64,000 bases of DNA from Berberis thunbergii. Its lineage: Eukaryota; Streptophyta; Magnoliopsida; Ranunculales; Berberidaceae. Positions 1-11,123 of the stretch are shown piece after piece. The position numbers and the translations under genes are program-made. Positions within the stretch are counted from its first letter, which is position 1, and the number at the start of each line of letters is the position of its first letter. The notes beneath the pieces are model-generated. The model had not been told where the DNA came from and did no database searches. It saw nothing but the letters and a program-made list of their open reading frames with translations. The stretch spans positions 1-64,000 of the forward strand of contig QNQO01000197.1 in NCBI GenBank assembly GCA_003290165.1, written 5' to 3'.

Positions 1-567
1 AGACAATGATCGTCGAATTAGCCGGTCAACTACCAGTTGAGCTTAGTTAGTTCGCGAACTGATGACGATAACTTCTGTGGCCCAACGCGTAGTCCGTCCA
101 ATGCGCAGGCCACGACAGCCGAAAAATAGGTGCAAGTCAGAGCTTGTTCGCCAACGATTTATGAAGTCATTACAGACAATGACCGATGGAGCTTGGTCAA
201 CCCTAACAACAATGATTTCTGCATGTTAGCCCCCAATCTATCACAAGGTCAACAATAGCGACCCAGAGCAGTAGTGTATTTTTGAGTACAAACCCTACAG
301 TCTACAAAGCAACTAAAGTAAACACGACAATATGGGGCAAAACACCGCTTTCATTCAAAAATACATCTATGTATTGTCGTCCAGGAAAGGACGTTACAAT
401 CAATTTAAGGAGAAACATCATCCTCATCATTTATTCTCATGGTGCCAGAGCCCTCCCTTGATTAATCGGCCCAAAGGCAGCCCTCCTGTAGCGAGCAAAA
501 TCGAGGTCAAAGGTTGTAGCCTCCACATCATCGCGGTTCGCAACAGTGTCAGTATTCTGCAACCGAC
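1..567. mobile_element. Gypsy B' internal fragment, left of CACTA-1
   Basis: This is retroelement sequence belonging to the same element as 13898-16019, from which CACTA-1 separates it. Two observations support this. Bases about 40-100 resemble the tandem-repeat region of gypsy B near 52010-52080 (AGCTTAGT..., GTAGTCCG). In addition, a minus-strand reading frame runs from the CACTA-1 junction at 567 leftward without a stop to a TGA at 437-439, and it is in phase with the frame on the other side of the insertion. No plus-strand gene is credible here; the open frame at 332-673 crosses the transposon junction and is fortuitous. Confidence 0.6.
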
Positions 568-594
568 CACTACACCAAAAACCCCATTTAGCCA

Positions 595-1060
595 CGCCAA
601 CCTTGCCACGGCTCTAAACCGTTGGTATATTTGCCACGACTACAAACCGTGGCTATATTTACCAACGGCTTAAAACCGTGGGTAAAAAGACCTGGCCACG
701 GCTTAAAACGTTGGTATATTTGGAACGGCTAAACACCGTGGCTATTATTAGCAACGGCTAAAAACCGTTGGAATTATTAGCAACGGTTTTAACCGTTGCA
801 ACATAATACTTTAGCAACGGTTCTCAACCGTGGCTACGTTTAGAAACGGCTCCAAACCGTTGCAAAAATAAAATGTAGCAACGGTTCTGAACTGTGGCTA
901 TGGATAGCAACGGCCTAGAACCGTTGCAACAAAATATTTTAGCAACGGTTTTAAACCGTGGCTATGGATAGCAACGGCTCAAAACCGTTGCAAAATAAAA
1001 TTTAGCAACGGTTCTAAACCGTGGCTAGATATAGCAACGGCTCAGAACCGTGGCTACATG
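595..1060. repeat. Left subterminal palindromic repeat array of CACTA-1
   Basis: About 15 units of 25-40 bp follow one another. Each is a near-palindrome of the form TAGCAACGGTT-nnn-AACCGTTGC, with variants in which CAACGG is replaced by CCACGG and CCGTTG by CCGTGG. The conserved core is ACGG(T/C)T...AACCGT. In CACTA elements such subterminal motifs bind the TNPA-type protein. The palindromic form of each unit would let a dimer bind or a hairpin form. Closely similar arrays sit at 13203-13882, 53524-53998, 37652-37915 and 45343-45530. Confidence 0.9.
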
Positions 1061-1130
1061 AAAAGCTGAAATTTTTTTGGGCGGGGTATATTGGCGCTCG
1101 ACATTCCCTCCACTCGCCATCGACAATTTC

Positions 1131-1460
1131 CCTCCTCCCCTCAACTCGACCTCGTCTCCTTCGCTGCTCCCTCCCTCGACTCGACTTCCATCGAAGCTTC
1201 CCTCCTCCCCTCCACTCGACTCGTCTCATTCGCTGCTCCCTCCCTCGACTCGACTTCCATCAAAGCTTCCCTCCTCCCCTCCACTCGACTCGTCTCCTTC
1301 GCTGCTCCCTCCCTCGACTCGACTTCCTGCTCCCTCCCTCGACTCGACTTCCCTGCGCCTTCTTCCCTGCTCCCTCCCTCGACTTCCTTCCTCCCCTCCT
1401 TCCCTGCTCCTCCCCTCCTTCCCTGCTCCTCCCTCGACTTCCCTCCACTCGGCGTCTTCA
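1131..1460. repeat. GC-rich, pyrimidine-rich tandem repeat and leader-like region of CACTA-1
   Basis: About three copies of a unit near 69 bp (CTCCTCCCCTCCACTCGACT... through ...CATCGAAGCTTC) are followed by shorter degenerate CCCTCCCTCGACTCGACTTC pieces. The plus strand is almost all C and T with regular CG dinucleotides, unlike the AT-rich surroundings. It ends in a good splice donor, CGTACAG|GTACCC, near 1487. This suggests a transcribed 5' leader exon for the transposase gene whose ATG lies at 6348 just after an acceptor-like GATAG. The long open frames on both strands here are low-complexity artefacts. The same block occurs at 54069-54420 in CACTA-2. Confidence 0.75.
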
Positions 1461-1987
1461 AATCAATCACGCCCTCTCTCGTACAGGTACCCTCTCTCTT
1501 TCTTGTATTTTTTTATGAAATTAGGGTTCCGAACAAATTGCAAGTCTTTGAGCATTGTTGACTAGGTATACAATTGCAAGTCTTTGAGTGATTGCATTCA
1601 TTTTGGGAAAAAATAACTAGGTATACAATTGGATTGGGGAAGATGTTTTCATTTTCGTTTCATATTTTTGTATTTAATTTTTAATTTGATACATGTATTA
1701 TCCTTGAATTTTTTTTATTGGAATAGAGAAGTAATCCTATGTCCATATAGCTCTCATATAGTGGAAATGTTGTATTGCTGATGTTGCCACTGATGTGTGA
1801 GTATCTTTGGTCACAGAGAATTGAATTGAAACTATTATCAGCGATGGTGATATTAGTTTTAGGGTCTAGTTGTACTATTTGAACCAAAGGAACAAAAGAC
1901 TAATATGACAGTTTCGAAATCCTATACAAAAGCCAAAGGGAAAAAAATGAGGGTAATTCATTTTTATTTATTTTTTTCCATTTTTCA

Positions 1988-2261
1988 TTCAAATGAGAGT
2001 AATGGGAAGTTAAGATCATCAAAACACCGGGTTGTTTTGAAGCGATTTGTTAACCGCCTTTCATTAGCTTTCTTTTGGTGTTTTGAGGATGAAAAGGTGA
2101 TTTTGGCGCCAGATGAAGTGGTGGGTGAAGGGATCCCAAGGTTTTACAAGCCATTTGTTTGCTTGGATTATTTGAAATTTAGGGAGAGCAGTGAGAAAGG
2201 GAGGTTTGAAAAAGTTGGTTTTACTGATAAAGATTTTGCAGGGTGCGAACTCGAACTATAA
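1988..2261 (+). pseudogene. Captured C-terminal exon of a 2-oxoglutarate/Fe(II)-dependent dioxygenase
   Basis: The translated segment contains SNGKLRSSKHRVVLKRF, then RLSLAFFWCFEDEKVILAPD, then RFYKPFVCLDYLKFRESSEK. This is the C-terminal part of a plant 2-oxoglutarate dioxygenase of the gibberellin-oxidase-like group. The His of SKHRVV corresponds to the distal iron ligand, and RLS matches the RxS motif that holds 2-oxoglutarate. Only about 85 residues are present; the HxD half of the active site and the N-terminus are absent, so it cannot be a working enzyme. CACTA-2 lacks it: the two elements part company at about 1985, exactly where the fragment begins. The exact subfamily is uncertain. 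Confidence 0.75.
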
Positions 2262-3815
2262 CTGCAGACAGGCAGCATCCTTGCTAGAAGGGTGTTGTTT
2301 ATAGTACATAATTTTCAGCATTATTTGCCATTGTTTATAGAACTGTCAAACAGTAGGTTTTACTAGGATCTTTTCTTTGTAATTCTTCCTTTTAGGCGAT
2401 TGTAAATGTGAACTTATTGATGGAGTTCTGTCAATGGTGTGTGTAAGATGCAATGGAAATAGGGCAGAAGGTTGCATCAAAGCGATGATTTGAATTTTTT
2501 TTGTAACTGTTCTAATGTTCAAAATTTCTTGAATTTGCGTGTTGAATAATATTATTCTGTGGCTGTTGGTTTTCTTCCTTCTTATTTATGTTTTTGTATT
2601 TCATGTTTCCTTCAGCATCCATGTTTCCTGCGAGTGTGCGTTGTATAGTAGTTCTGTCATAAAAAACGATGCGATCTATGGAATGGTCCATGGTTGATGA
2701 AATGCTTGTCTTGGAGTCAGAAGTAGGGTCTGTTGAATCGTAACTTCTGATAATTTGCATGTATTTTGCAGTTTATGAGCCTGCATATATCACATGTTGG
2801 ATATAAATATTGCAGTCTCTAGATGTTGTAGTCAATGGTGTTGTTGCTTGAAGAATGCAATATAAGTTTTTAATACATAACGTTGGTAACTTGTTATTGT
2901 GCTAGTGAAGACACTGTTAAATTATTCCAACTCCATTATCAAGTTGTTGATTATGGTTTGTGTTAGAGTTAAGAGGCATTGATTTTTTTCAAATCATGAT
3001 CATCGTTGCTGAGACCACAAATTTACTGCTCAACTTAATTTATGATTTCAGTCATTGTAGATAATCTAGCGGACATAAGTAACACTCTGTCGACTTCCAT
3101 TTATGAGTATTATTCTTTAAAAAATATATATTTAACATATTTGTACATTAGATTTATGATTACATATATTTAAATTTGTTTTCTATAAACTCTAATCTTA
3201 AGCGTTATGATTTATGAGAAGTAAAACAAATCCTATTTTCTTTTTTCCTTTTTTGAATGACTCTAGTTATTTAGATGGAATGATTGGAGTTGTAGTCTTT
3301 GGCTCTTATGTGCCTTTCTACACCCGACATCGTCTTACAAATTAGTATATGTTGTTGGGTTTTTGTACTGGAATTTCTTCTTTCTTCCATCACTGCAAAT
3401 CTCATTCCATCTATTCTCTGTTTTCATGTGGCAGAAAGCTTAGTTCCTCATAATAAGCCAAATTTGTATATATAAGGTTGATGTAATATAAAATGCTATA
3501 TCTGTTATATTATTTGAAGCACAACACTGTATATTCTTTCCTATTTGTAATTAATTATTGTGTGGTTACGTTTTTATTCTATAGGAACTGCAAATAATAG
3601 TTTTCTTTTGTCAATCAAACTCCTATATATGACTTCTCTTTGTTATCTTCTTTCTCACACTAGCTGGATTTGTAAAAACAGGGGATATCTCCAGAGTGTT
3701 TCTTTGCTGGTGTTGTTTGGGCGGCTTGATCACTCTTCCTATTCAGGTCAGTTCAATTCACAGCTCAGACGTAGAACCAAAATTAAATCAGAAAAACATT
3801 TTACTTAATCCCAAT
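2262..3815. other. CACTA-1 internal sequence without a recognised gene
   Basis: The first few hundred bases after the dioxygenase stop could be that gene's captured 3' UTR. Bases about 2989-3170 are nearly identical to 57368-57534 in CACTA-2, so that block belongs to the shared element backbone. I see no convincing coding region in the rest; the short open frames at 2512-2760 and 3560-3808 show no family signal. Confidence 0.5.
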
Positions 3816-5772
3816 CAGGCACGGAGCCACGTGGGGGCAAGTGGGGGCACCTACCCCCACTGACTTTTGAGAGAAAATAATTTTTTTTATGAATACCCCA
3901 AATCCTTAGGTAGCAGGTTTCTCAAAAGTCAAAAGCTCTTCACCTCTTCACCTTTTTTTTATGCTCAAAAGTTCTTCACCTTCCTCATCTTCGTGTGCAA
4001 ATGTCTATGTGAGTTACATCAGAAGGTCTATCTTTACTGATCTGGTAAGTAAGGATCTTGTATTAGGTGGGTTCAAACAAAAATGCTCTTTGTTTGTCAG
4101 TAGAGTGTATCAATTCTACCAATATATGTAAGGTCTATGGGAAGAATCATGTTTCTAGGACATGGGGTTGTAGTTTTGGGGTTTGGTTGGAAACTTTCTT
4201 CAGATGAGAATTCGCTTCTCAATCAAAAACTGTATGGGTTAAGTTCCATTGTTGATTATCAATATAATAAGTAGCTTCTATCCCTTCTGCCATGAAAATC
4301 GACCCTTTTTCTTGTTTGTTATATGTATGTTTTTTATTTTCTTGAAGATTCAGATTTCTTTTGTTCATTTCCTCTGTTTTGGATATATTGCCTTGTGACG
4401 GGATCTGTGGGGATTCAGAAATTGTCTCTTGTTCAAGAAAATAAAGAGATATTGTCTATTTTTTCCTTCAATATTTTTGTTCATGCATACTATAAACAAT
4501 TGAGGAAAAAAAATTATAGGGTTTCTTTATGAGCTGGAACTTTGTTTTAAAACTGCAAATGATGATTGAAGATTGGATACTGGGGGACTAGAAGGTATTG
4601 ATATTGAGGGTAGTTTCATTTGTTTTCAGATTATCTGTTTTATTTGTATTTTTTTTTGGGGGGGGGGGGGGGGGGGGGGGTGGTGGGGGTGGGGCAGAAC
4701 TTCCATGGGAATGATTTGTTCTTTATGTTGTTTTGATTGGTAAAAAGAAGCCTCGTAAGTCTTGAGTGGGTTCTCTTGGTCCTACTATGAAGATTGGGCT
4801 TGGCAGCAAGGCATCCCATAGCTTTGGTAAGCTATATGGAAAAGATAGAAACTTTCAAGTATGATAGTTTCAAGTTTCTAGCCCTATCAATATGTTGAAA
4901 TCACCAACCATGTAAAGCCATAGCTGAAAACCCATGGATGCATTATAACTCTGAATGACAGGTTAAAGAACATTTGTTGGTTTACTTCAAGAGACGTGTC
5001 TTATGCATCTCGAGTCCTATCAACAAACTCTTTCAACCTGTTACAAGAAATTTATTGTTATCCCTATTAAATTATTCTATCTTTTCCATGTCTTATCTTG
5101 CTTTATTTTTGGAATTGCTTAGGGTTTTAATCCTATCTACATAGATTTCTTCAGTTGCAGTTGAAGTTTTTATAACAAGTGCATATATTAATACTTTAGG
5201 CAAGATACATGTACAAGAGGCACCCTTCCCCACATTTTTCAAGAGGGATAGGTGATGCGTATAAGAGTCTAACAGGAAGCTATTAACCTTAAAGAGTTCT
5301 TCGCTGTGTACAATACTACAACCAAACTCCAAAAGCCCAAAAAGGAGATCTTGAATCTGCCCAATCTCTTTGTTGCCATTATTGATCTCTTAGTTGTTTT
5401 CTTGTCAAGCATGTCAAGCATTTCATGTTTTCTTATTGAAAGACACGTTTTAACAATAGTGTTTTCGCCAAGAAGCATTATTATAATAATTGATTGAACT
5501 GCTTGTGTGTCAATTGCAGCTTTGAAAATCTTCAATTTTGGGCGTTTTATTGGCGATACTTCTATTGTGGTGCTTCATTAATAGAGGTATATTGATTTGT
5601 TATTTTGGAAATATGTATGATTTATTACATGGTTTATTATATGGAAATATGGTTTTAGTAATTAATATATATATTTATGTTAAAGTAACTAATTTTTATA
5701 TTATATTTATCATATTTAATTAATTATGACATCACTCCGCCCCCCTCAACAAAAATCCTGGCTCCGTCACTG
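3816..5772. mobile_element. Non-autonomous hAT-like element nested in CACTA-1
   Basis: The element begins CAGGCACGGAGCCACG and ends TGGCTCCGTCACTG, short imperfect inverted termini. It is flanked by a perfect 8-bp direct repeat ATCCCAAT (3808-3815 and 5773-5780), the target-site size of the hAT superfamily. Its subterminal signature is GGGGGCACCTACCCCCACTGACTTTT on the left (in part) and CCCCCCTCAACAAAAATCC on the right. The same signature is found in a second, shorter copy at 22396-23297. It is 1957 bp long and shows no transposase; internal open frames are short and unrecognised. CACTA-2 lacks it at the equivalent place, so it arrived after the two CACTA copies separated or was lost with the surrounding block. 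Confidence 0.88.
4658..4680 (+). repeat. Uninterrupted run of 23 G after a T run
   Basis: A T tract is followed by 23 consecutive G and then TGGTGGGGGTGGGG. The tract lies inside the hAT element. It could form a G-quadruplex and is also a typical place for sequencing or assembly length error. Confidence 0.95.
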
Positions 5773-6347
5773 ATCCCAATTGTTCAGAATCATTTATGTA
5801 TCCATCCATCCTTCCTAGAATGTTGAAGACAAACAGAGAGAAAGTACGAAAGATTTAAATCATTGTATATTGACGTCTAACAACGGTTTTTTTTACATTG
5901 TCTATGGTAATGTTAGTAATCATTTTCTTTTCTGTGTTTAGTTGGGTATAGGATTCCTGCTAAGAGAGTGCCCTGTGGTGGCCGTTGCCAGTGTTGCGAC
6001 AGTCGTGGTATGCATATGGCATCCCTTTTCTTTTGGTTCTTTGAATTTGTTTTGTGTGCCAATGACTTTAATTAGAATGAGCTTTGTAAACAAACTATAT
6101 TCATATAATACAAATATATACGAGATATTAAGGGAATTATTCTCATGAGGTTTGATTGTTAGTACTATTAGTACAACTTCTCTGAACTATATATATTTAA
6201 ATATTTGTACATAAATCCTATTGTGGTGTATATAGTGTGGTGATATGTTGTGGAATGAAATTATCTATAAATGTGGTGTATATAGTTGATTCTTATATCT
6301 TTTTGTTTGATAATGGTTAATATCTATAACTGTCTTCATTGATAGAG

Positions 6348-8004
6348 ATGGATAGTACTCGCGGCAATGATCTCTCCACCATTGATGTCACCAGATCTAC
6401 AAATGATGACATTGAAGTTAAAGCAACCATACAGTTCAACGTCCACGGTTTAGCAGTTGGACATGGTGCTAGAAATTTCAATAAAAACATTGGAAAGCTT
6501 GTTGAAACCCTGGTGCCCATCAAATTCAAGGGTTGGCACCATGTTACTGACAACTACAAAGAGGATGTGTGGAATGGCCTCAAGGTGAGATTTTACATAT
6601 TTGATTTTCATAATGTCTTATATTATTTTCAACTTATATCTCAATGGCTTATTTGCAGCGTGAATACGACATTCCAAATTATGTGAAAAAGAGTGTGCAT
6701 TTGAAAATGCCTGAATATTATAGAAGGTTCAAGGCACATCTTAGGAAGAATTATTTGGATAAGTATCCTACCATTGAGGAACAAGAGAAGCATGTTCCAA
6801 ATGGTGTAAGAGAGGAGGATTGGAAGGAGTTTGTTCGCCATGAGAGCACCCCTGAAGCGAAGGCAATTAGAGACCAAAATGCAAAAAACAAAAAGGCTTC
6901 AAAGTATGTATGGGGGGTGGCCAAAAGAGTGCTGCAGAAGTAGAGTACGAAATGGTAATTGAGTTTCTAGCTACTAGTACGATATTATATACCATTTAAC
7001 TTTATAGGCTGAGACTAATCTTTCAAGTATATAGGTTGAGAAGAACCCTGATGGAGAACCAGTCACACGCACTGACATATGGATTGCCTGTCACACGGGA
7101 AAGGATGGAAAACCTACGCGTGGTTCTGAACAATATATGGTATGTGCCCAATGATGTCTTTTATACCCTTCTTAATTTACTTTGTAGTTGTTTGAATATT
7201 ATTTGTGTCCTGATTTATTTATTTTTTCATTCTTTTGAAGGAACAAGTTAAAGCAAAAAAAGCTGCATTGCAAGAATCTTCGACTCAAGGTAACATTGAC
7301 CTCACTATTGATGAGGATCCTCTAAGCCAAGTGTTTGGCCAAGAAGCGAGGGGACGTACTCGTTGTGTTGGAACCACTGTCTCTAAAAGGAAGTATGATG
7401 CTGCACTTCCCGCTCGTTCATTGCTATTGGAAAAAACATTGGAAGCCAAAAAAAGGGAAGAAAATATGAAAGATTGGAAGAAAATGTTAGATGGATACGA
7501 GAGAGACTTGAAAGTGGAACTTATGTAAGACCATCAACAAGTGAGGGAATACAAGGAGTTGTTCAAAGAACTGAAGATACACCGTCATCCGGTGCACAAT
7601 CGACAAGGCAACCAGATAATCCATTACCTCCATCTCCGTTACCACCATCTTCAGTACCTCCATCTCCATTACCACCATCTCCATTACCATCATCTTCTCA
7701 AGGTGTTGCGAGGTTTCCTTCTCCAAGCAATCCTGTTCCTTCAGTGTCAAGGAGATACAAAGTTTGTGATTGGGAAAGGAATGTCATTGCGATAGCATTA
7801 GAGGTTGTAGATCCTATCCATCAATTCTCTTGCGCTTGTCATGGATCATTGAACCCTGCAACAGAGATCAGACTTTCCTTGTGCTTCAAATTCAAGACTG
7901 GGGTGAAACTTTACAAAAGTGATCCAAAAGGAGACAAGATGGGGGATTTGGACGTTGGTGATTTCTTCGTATGGTGTAGAACTCATGCCGAACTTGATGA
8001 TTGA
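6348..8004 (+). pseudogene. Transposase_24-like (TNPA-type) gene of CACTA-1, two frameshifts
   Basis: Four exons can be placed at 6348-6584, 6659-6954, 7035-7139 and 7241-8004, all with GT-AG borders, by comparison with the sister gene at 57985-59646. The product resembles the plant Ptta/En/Spm transposase family (PF03004-like). It has an N-terminal IQFNVHGLAVGHGARNFNKN segment, a basic middle region, the signature GEPVTRTDIWIACHTGKDGK, a charged coiled-coil-like stretch, a proline/serine tract and a C-terminal domain starting CDWERNVIAIALEV. Compared with the sister copy, this one lacks one G in the G-run near 6911-6916 and one A in the A-run near 7461. Both shift the frame. Otherwise the two copies are almost identical. 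Both losses are in homopolymers, so a consensus error is possible. Confidence 0.85.
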
Positions 8005-8266
8005 TAGGGGCATCTGAGGTCTATATTTTCTGAAATACAGTGGTGATGGACAAATTTCTGGGCAAGTGTTAGTCTACAGGCATCCAGGGTTGCACTTAGG
8101 TGATGTACATGTCTTGAATGCAATATACGTCAAAATATAATTTATGTTCTTGCATACCTACTGCTAAACTAGTGATCGTTATCATGGATGACTAGTATGT
8201 TTCCTTTGTGGATTTTATTGTGAAAGGTGATGTGCAACTCACTTGTTACTTGGTTTGTTTATGCAG

Positions 8267-8310
8267 TGAACCATATGTTACCGAAGAGGAGTTGAAGCTG
8301 ATGCTTCGAG
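8267..8310 (+). pseudogene. Short remnant of a captured DUF21/CBS-domain gene exon
   Basis: After an acceptor TTATGCAG the sequence encodes EPYVTEEELKLMLR, then breaks off into unrelated DNA. The identical exon start continues properly at 59909-59990 in CACTA-2, where further exons follow. So the capture happened in a common ancestor of both elements, and CACTA-1 later lost the remainder. It is too short to have a function. Confidence 0.85.
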
Positions 8311-8882
8311 TATACGAGTTATCGCGGGAACCATATGTTCCATCTGCATGTTGAATGAGTTATCGCGGGAACAAGTATACGAGTACGTGACTATCTTGGT
8401 TCGATTCTTATTCCTTTTTATTTGATCTTCCTCTCATTGTTCATTGAAAAGCTGACATTCTCAACAACTTATTTCTCCTGATAAATTGGGGCTTTCTGAA
8501 GAGAGAGTTGCAAGAATAATCTCAATGAATATTATTTTCCAAGAAAATATTGTTAAGGAAACTATGGATCAGTTGATCCAGCTGTTTCTTAGTCCTGTAT
8601 AAGTTTGTATAACATAACAGAGCTATCTCAATCATGTGATTGTCATTTAGAAGTAGTGAAGAAAAAGAAAACAATAGCTTGATCATTGGGTTCTTTTTGG
8701 TTCTCAAACAGAAATCATTCTCGGCCGGCTCTAAATGGCCATGATTCACTTATGTTTGAACCTTATAAGTACAAGGCCTTCTTTTGATATTTTGTAAAGA
8801 GTAGTACTAATTCCATCATGCTATTTGGACTAATGCTTCGATGATTTTGGAAGAACTTATCAGGTTTCTCTTCTGTTGCCAG
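8311..8882. other. CACTA-1 filler between captured fragments
   Basis: No gene is recognised. The block just after the DUF21/CBS break contains a short duplication (GAGTTATCGCGGGAAC appears twice near 8325 and 8356), a plausible scar of template switching during capture. The last part, up to the acceptor at 8881-8882, is probably the captured intron of the sigma-factor gene that follows. Confidence 0.5.
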
Positions 8883-9375
8883 GGTGTTTCTAGAGCACTA
8901 GTTGAGAATTCCAGAACTTTAAGATTGCCTACACATATGCACGAGAGGGTAACCTTAATTCAGAATGCAAAGATAAGGTTGCAAGATAAAGGCATTACTC
9001 CATCAGTAGATGTAAGTTAAATACTTCTGGTACTCTTCAAAAAAAGAAGGGGGGAGAAACCCCCTAATATCAACTCACCTGTATTCTTTTAATCAAATGC
9101 TTATCCTACTTTCCTTATAATTTTATCTGACATGGACTACTTTCACTGCCAGAGAATAGCAGAATACTTGAATATGTCGGAAAAGAAAGTCAGAAATGCC
9201 ACAGAGGTAAATATAAGCTTTTACTTGTTTAAATATTTTAGTGTGATGCCACCTATGATTTTGTCCTCAAAACAATATTTTAATAATGCAGATAAGTAAG
9301 GTATTCTCATTGGACAGACAAGCCTTCCGCTCTCTAAACGGTCTTCCAGGCGAAACACTTCATAGTGCAAGTATA
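8883..9375 (+). pseudogene. Captured fragment of a plastid RNA polymerase sigma-70 factor gene
   Basis: Three exons are clear: 8883-9011 (GVSRALVENSRTLRLPTHMH... to KGITPSVD), 9153-9206 (RIAEYLNMSEKKVRNATE) and 9292 to about 9375 (ISKVFSLDRQAFRSLNGLPG). Each has a proper AG acceptor, and the first two have GT donors. The sequence is the end of sigma region 2.4 (the -10 element recognition helix) through region 3 of a nuclear-encoded plastid sigma factor. It looks most like the SIG6-type proteins, though the paralogue cannot be fixed by eye. Regions 1.2, 2.1-2.3 and 4 and the transit peptide are missing. The last exon runs into a non-homologous tail with a stop at about 9421. Introns are kept, so the copy was made at the DNA level. 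Confidence 0.85.
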
Positions 9376-10610
9376 TTCACCGGCCTCATAAGTAAGTTTA
9401 GGAATTACCAAAATCCAAGGTAGAAAAGTATGTTATTTCCATACATGAACTAAGATGGCGGTCTGCATTGTGCATAGGCAGTCAATTGAGATCAAAATTT
9501 CACCCAGTGGGTCATAATTTTCTTGTTTAATTGTGTCTTGAATGTAATTTTGATTTCTTGGAACTGCTTTAGGTTGAGTTGAGGGCTTTTTGCTCGAAGC
9601 ACTCAGAAGGGCAAGATGTTCGTAGTACCCAACAACCGAACGGGGGCCTTTTTGTGGCTGTTGGTTCAAACTCATCTGAATCTGAGCATTTAACTATGAT
9701 GGACTGGCGAGGAAAGCGACGTGGGTGGAGAATTTAACATGCGGGGGCGGACTGGCGTACTTGCTGTTGCTGCGCTCTGTTGCTGTTGCTGATGCTGATG
9801 CTGTTGTTGCTGATGCTGATGCTGCTGTTGCTGCGCGGCGTTGATGCTGCTGCTGCTATCCTGGATGTTCAGGGTGTGGTATGTGAGACTATTGACCTGA
9901 ATTTATGTCTTAATTGAGTAAAGGTTGCCTATTCAAGTCAATTTAGTGCTTGTTATTCATTGGCATTTAGAGTTTGTTATTGCAATTTGCATTTTGAACT
10001 TGCAATTTAAGTAGAGCCACCAAATAAAATTGGGAAGTTATCCACGGGTAAATCAGTCAACACCTCTTTCACCAAGGGGTGTCAATTATGGGGGATAGAT
10101 CTATTTTTAGATGTTGCATGGTAAGTTTAAGTTCCGTTCTTTGCACCTTGTAAAATAAGTGATGTAGAGTTGTAATAAGAGTAATAATTGAGAGCTTGAA
10201 TTGCAAAGCCAATTAGACAAGCACATTTTCTAGATATAGAAATTTGAGATAGAAATTTCAATGAAAAGAAGGCTTCAATGTGTTTCAAAACAGTATACAA
10301 CTCAACTCACAAGAGCAGTTAATATTTGTCAACTTAAACTACAGCAAATTCTAGTATACTTGTAGGAGCAAAACAGTATCTAGCCCAGAACTAGTCTTGG
10401 TATAATTACAACATACAAAAGTAGAAGACAGTGTGAATCATGGAGAAACTTTGCGTGCGAAAAATTGTCACAGGCAAGTCGCTAAACTGAATTCTAAATG
10501 ACTCTACCTCTTCTAATCAGAAACTTAACTAACACTTAGGGAGCTAAAAATGATACCACTCATCTTCATGACCAGTCTAGGCCTTCAAAACTACTATAGC
10601 ATTGTTGTCA
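9376..10610. other. CACTA-1 internal sequence, no recognised gene
   Basis: The stretch holds a TGC/GCT-type microsatellite at about 9761-9860 (GCTGTTGCTGATGCTG and variants). The rest is AT-rich DNA in which I see no supported coding region. The minus-strand open frame at 9433-9675 has no family signal. Confidence 0.6.
9761..9860 (+). repeat. GCT/TGC trinucleotide microsatellite
   Basis: Imperfect repeats of GCTGTT, GCTGAT and GCT triplets cover about 100 bp inside CACTA-1. No protein context is visible. Confidence 0.9.
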
Positions 10611-10952
10611 TCATGGTCCACTCAATAAGTCAATGTTAGCATATGTAGTATTGCTTTCGGTGGCCCATTGTTGTTCTTCATATTGCATTTGTTCTTCTCT
10701 TGTTCTAGACTCTTCATCCCCTACATCCATGTCAGCAATCACAGTGGCAGGTTCTGATGTGGGGACAACTACTTCGACAGTTTTAGCAGGCATGAAAGGG
10801 TTACTCATTGGTACTGCACCTGGGCTTCCACCCAGGACCTTAACAGGCGCTACAATCCCGTCAGGCCTCTTCTTCCTGGCTTTCCTACGCCAATTTTTAA
10901 GGGCCTTAGATGTTTCTTCATCGAAAATGGATCGTTTCATAGTTGATCCCAT
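10611..10952 (-). pseudogene. Captured last exon of an MLO-like gene (antisense in CACTA-1)
   Basis: Read on the minus strand after an acceptor TTTTCAG, the exon starts MGSTMKRSIFDEETSKALKN and continues through WRRKARKKRPDG to a stop at 10611. MLO proteins are seven-transmembrane plant proteins whose cytosolic tail contains a calmodulin-binding helix. The VTQMGS...KRSIFDEQTSKALKNW run is the start of that tail in family members. Only this tail exon is present and no transmembrane segments are visible, so the piece alone is not functional. It is the one captured gene in CACTA-1 that lies on the minus strand. The final 70 residues are acidic and not diagnostic. The family call rests on about 25 residues. 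Confidence 0.65.
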
Positions 10953-11123
10953 CTGAAAATTCCAACCTTATAATTTAGCCATACATTTAACTAAACTTAC
11001 TGCAAGTTCGGTCTTATTTATTTATTTATTTATTGTGATGCAATGGCACCTGAAGTTGTTCATATACAACAATACCCGAGTAACAAGAGCATACAGTGGG
11101 AGAGTAATGTAGCTACACATGAA

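Noticed and set aside
595..1060. CRISPR-like regular array of short repeats
   Set aside because: Units are imperfect palindromes abutting the terminal inverted repeats of a plant CACTA element, with no unique spacers of constant length and no cas genes.
1014..1565. Several overlapping long open frames on both strands rich in Ser/Pro or Arg/Glu
   Set aside because: All come from the pyrimidine-rich tandem repeat; three plus frames and the minus frames are open at once, and the same occurs at 53958-54527.
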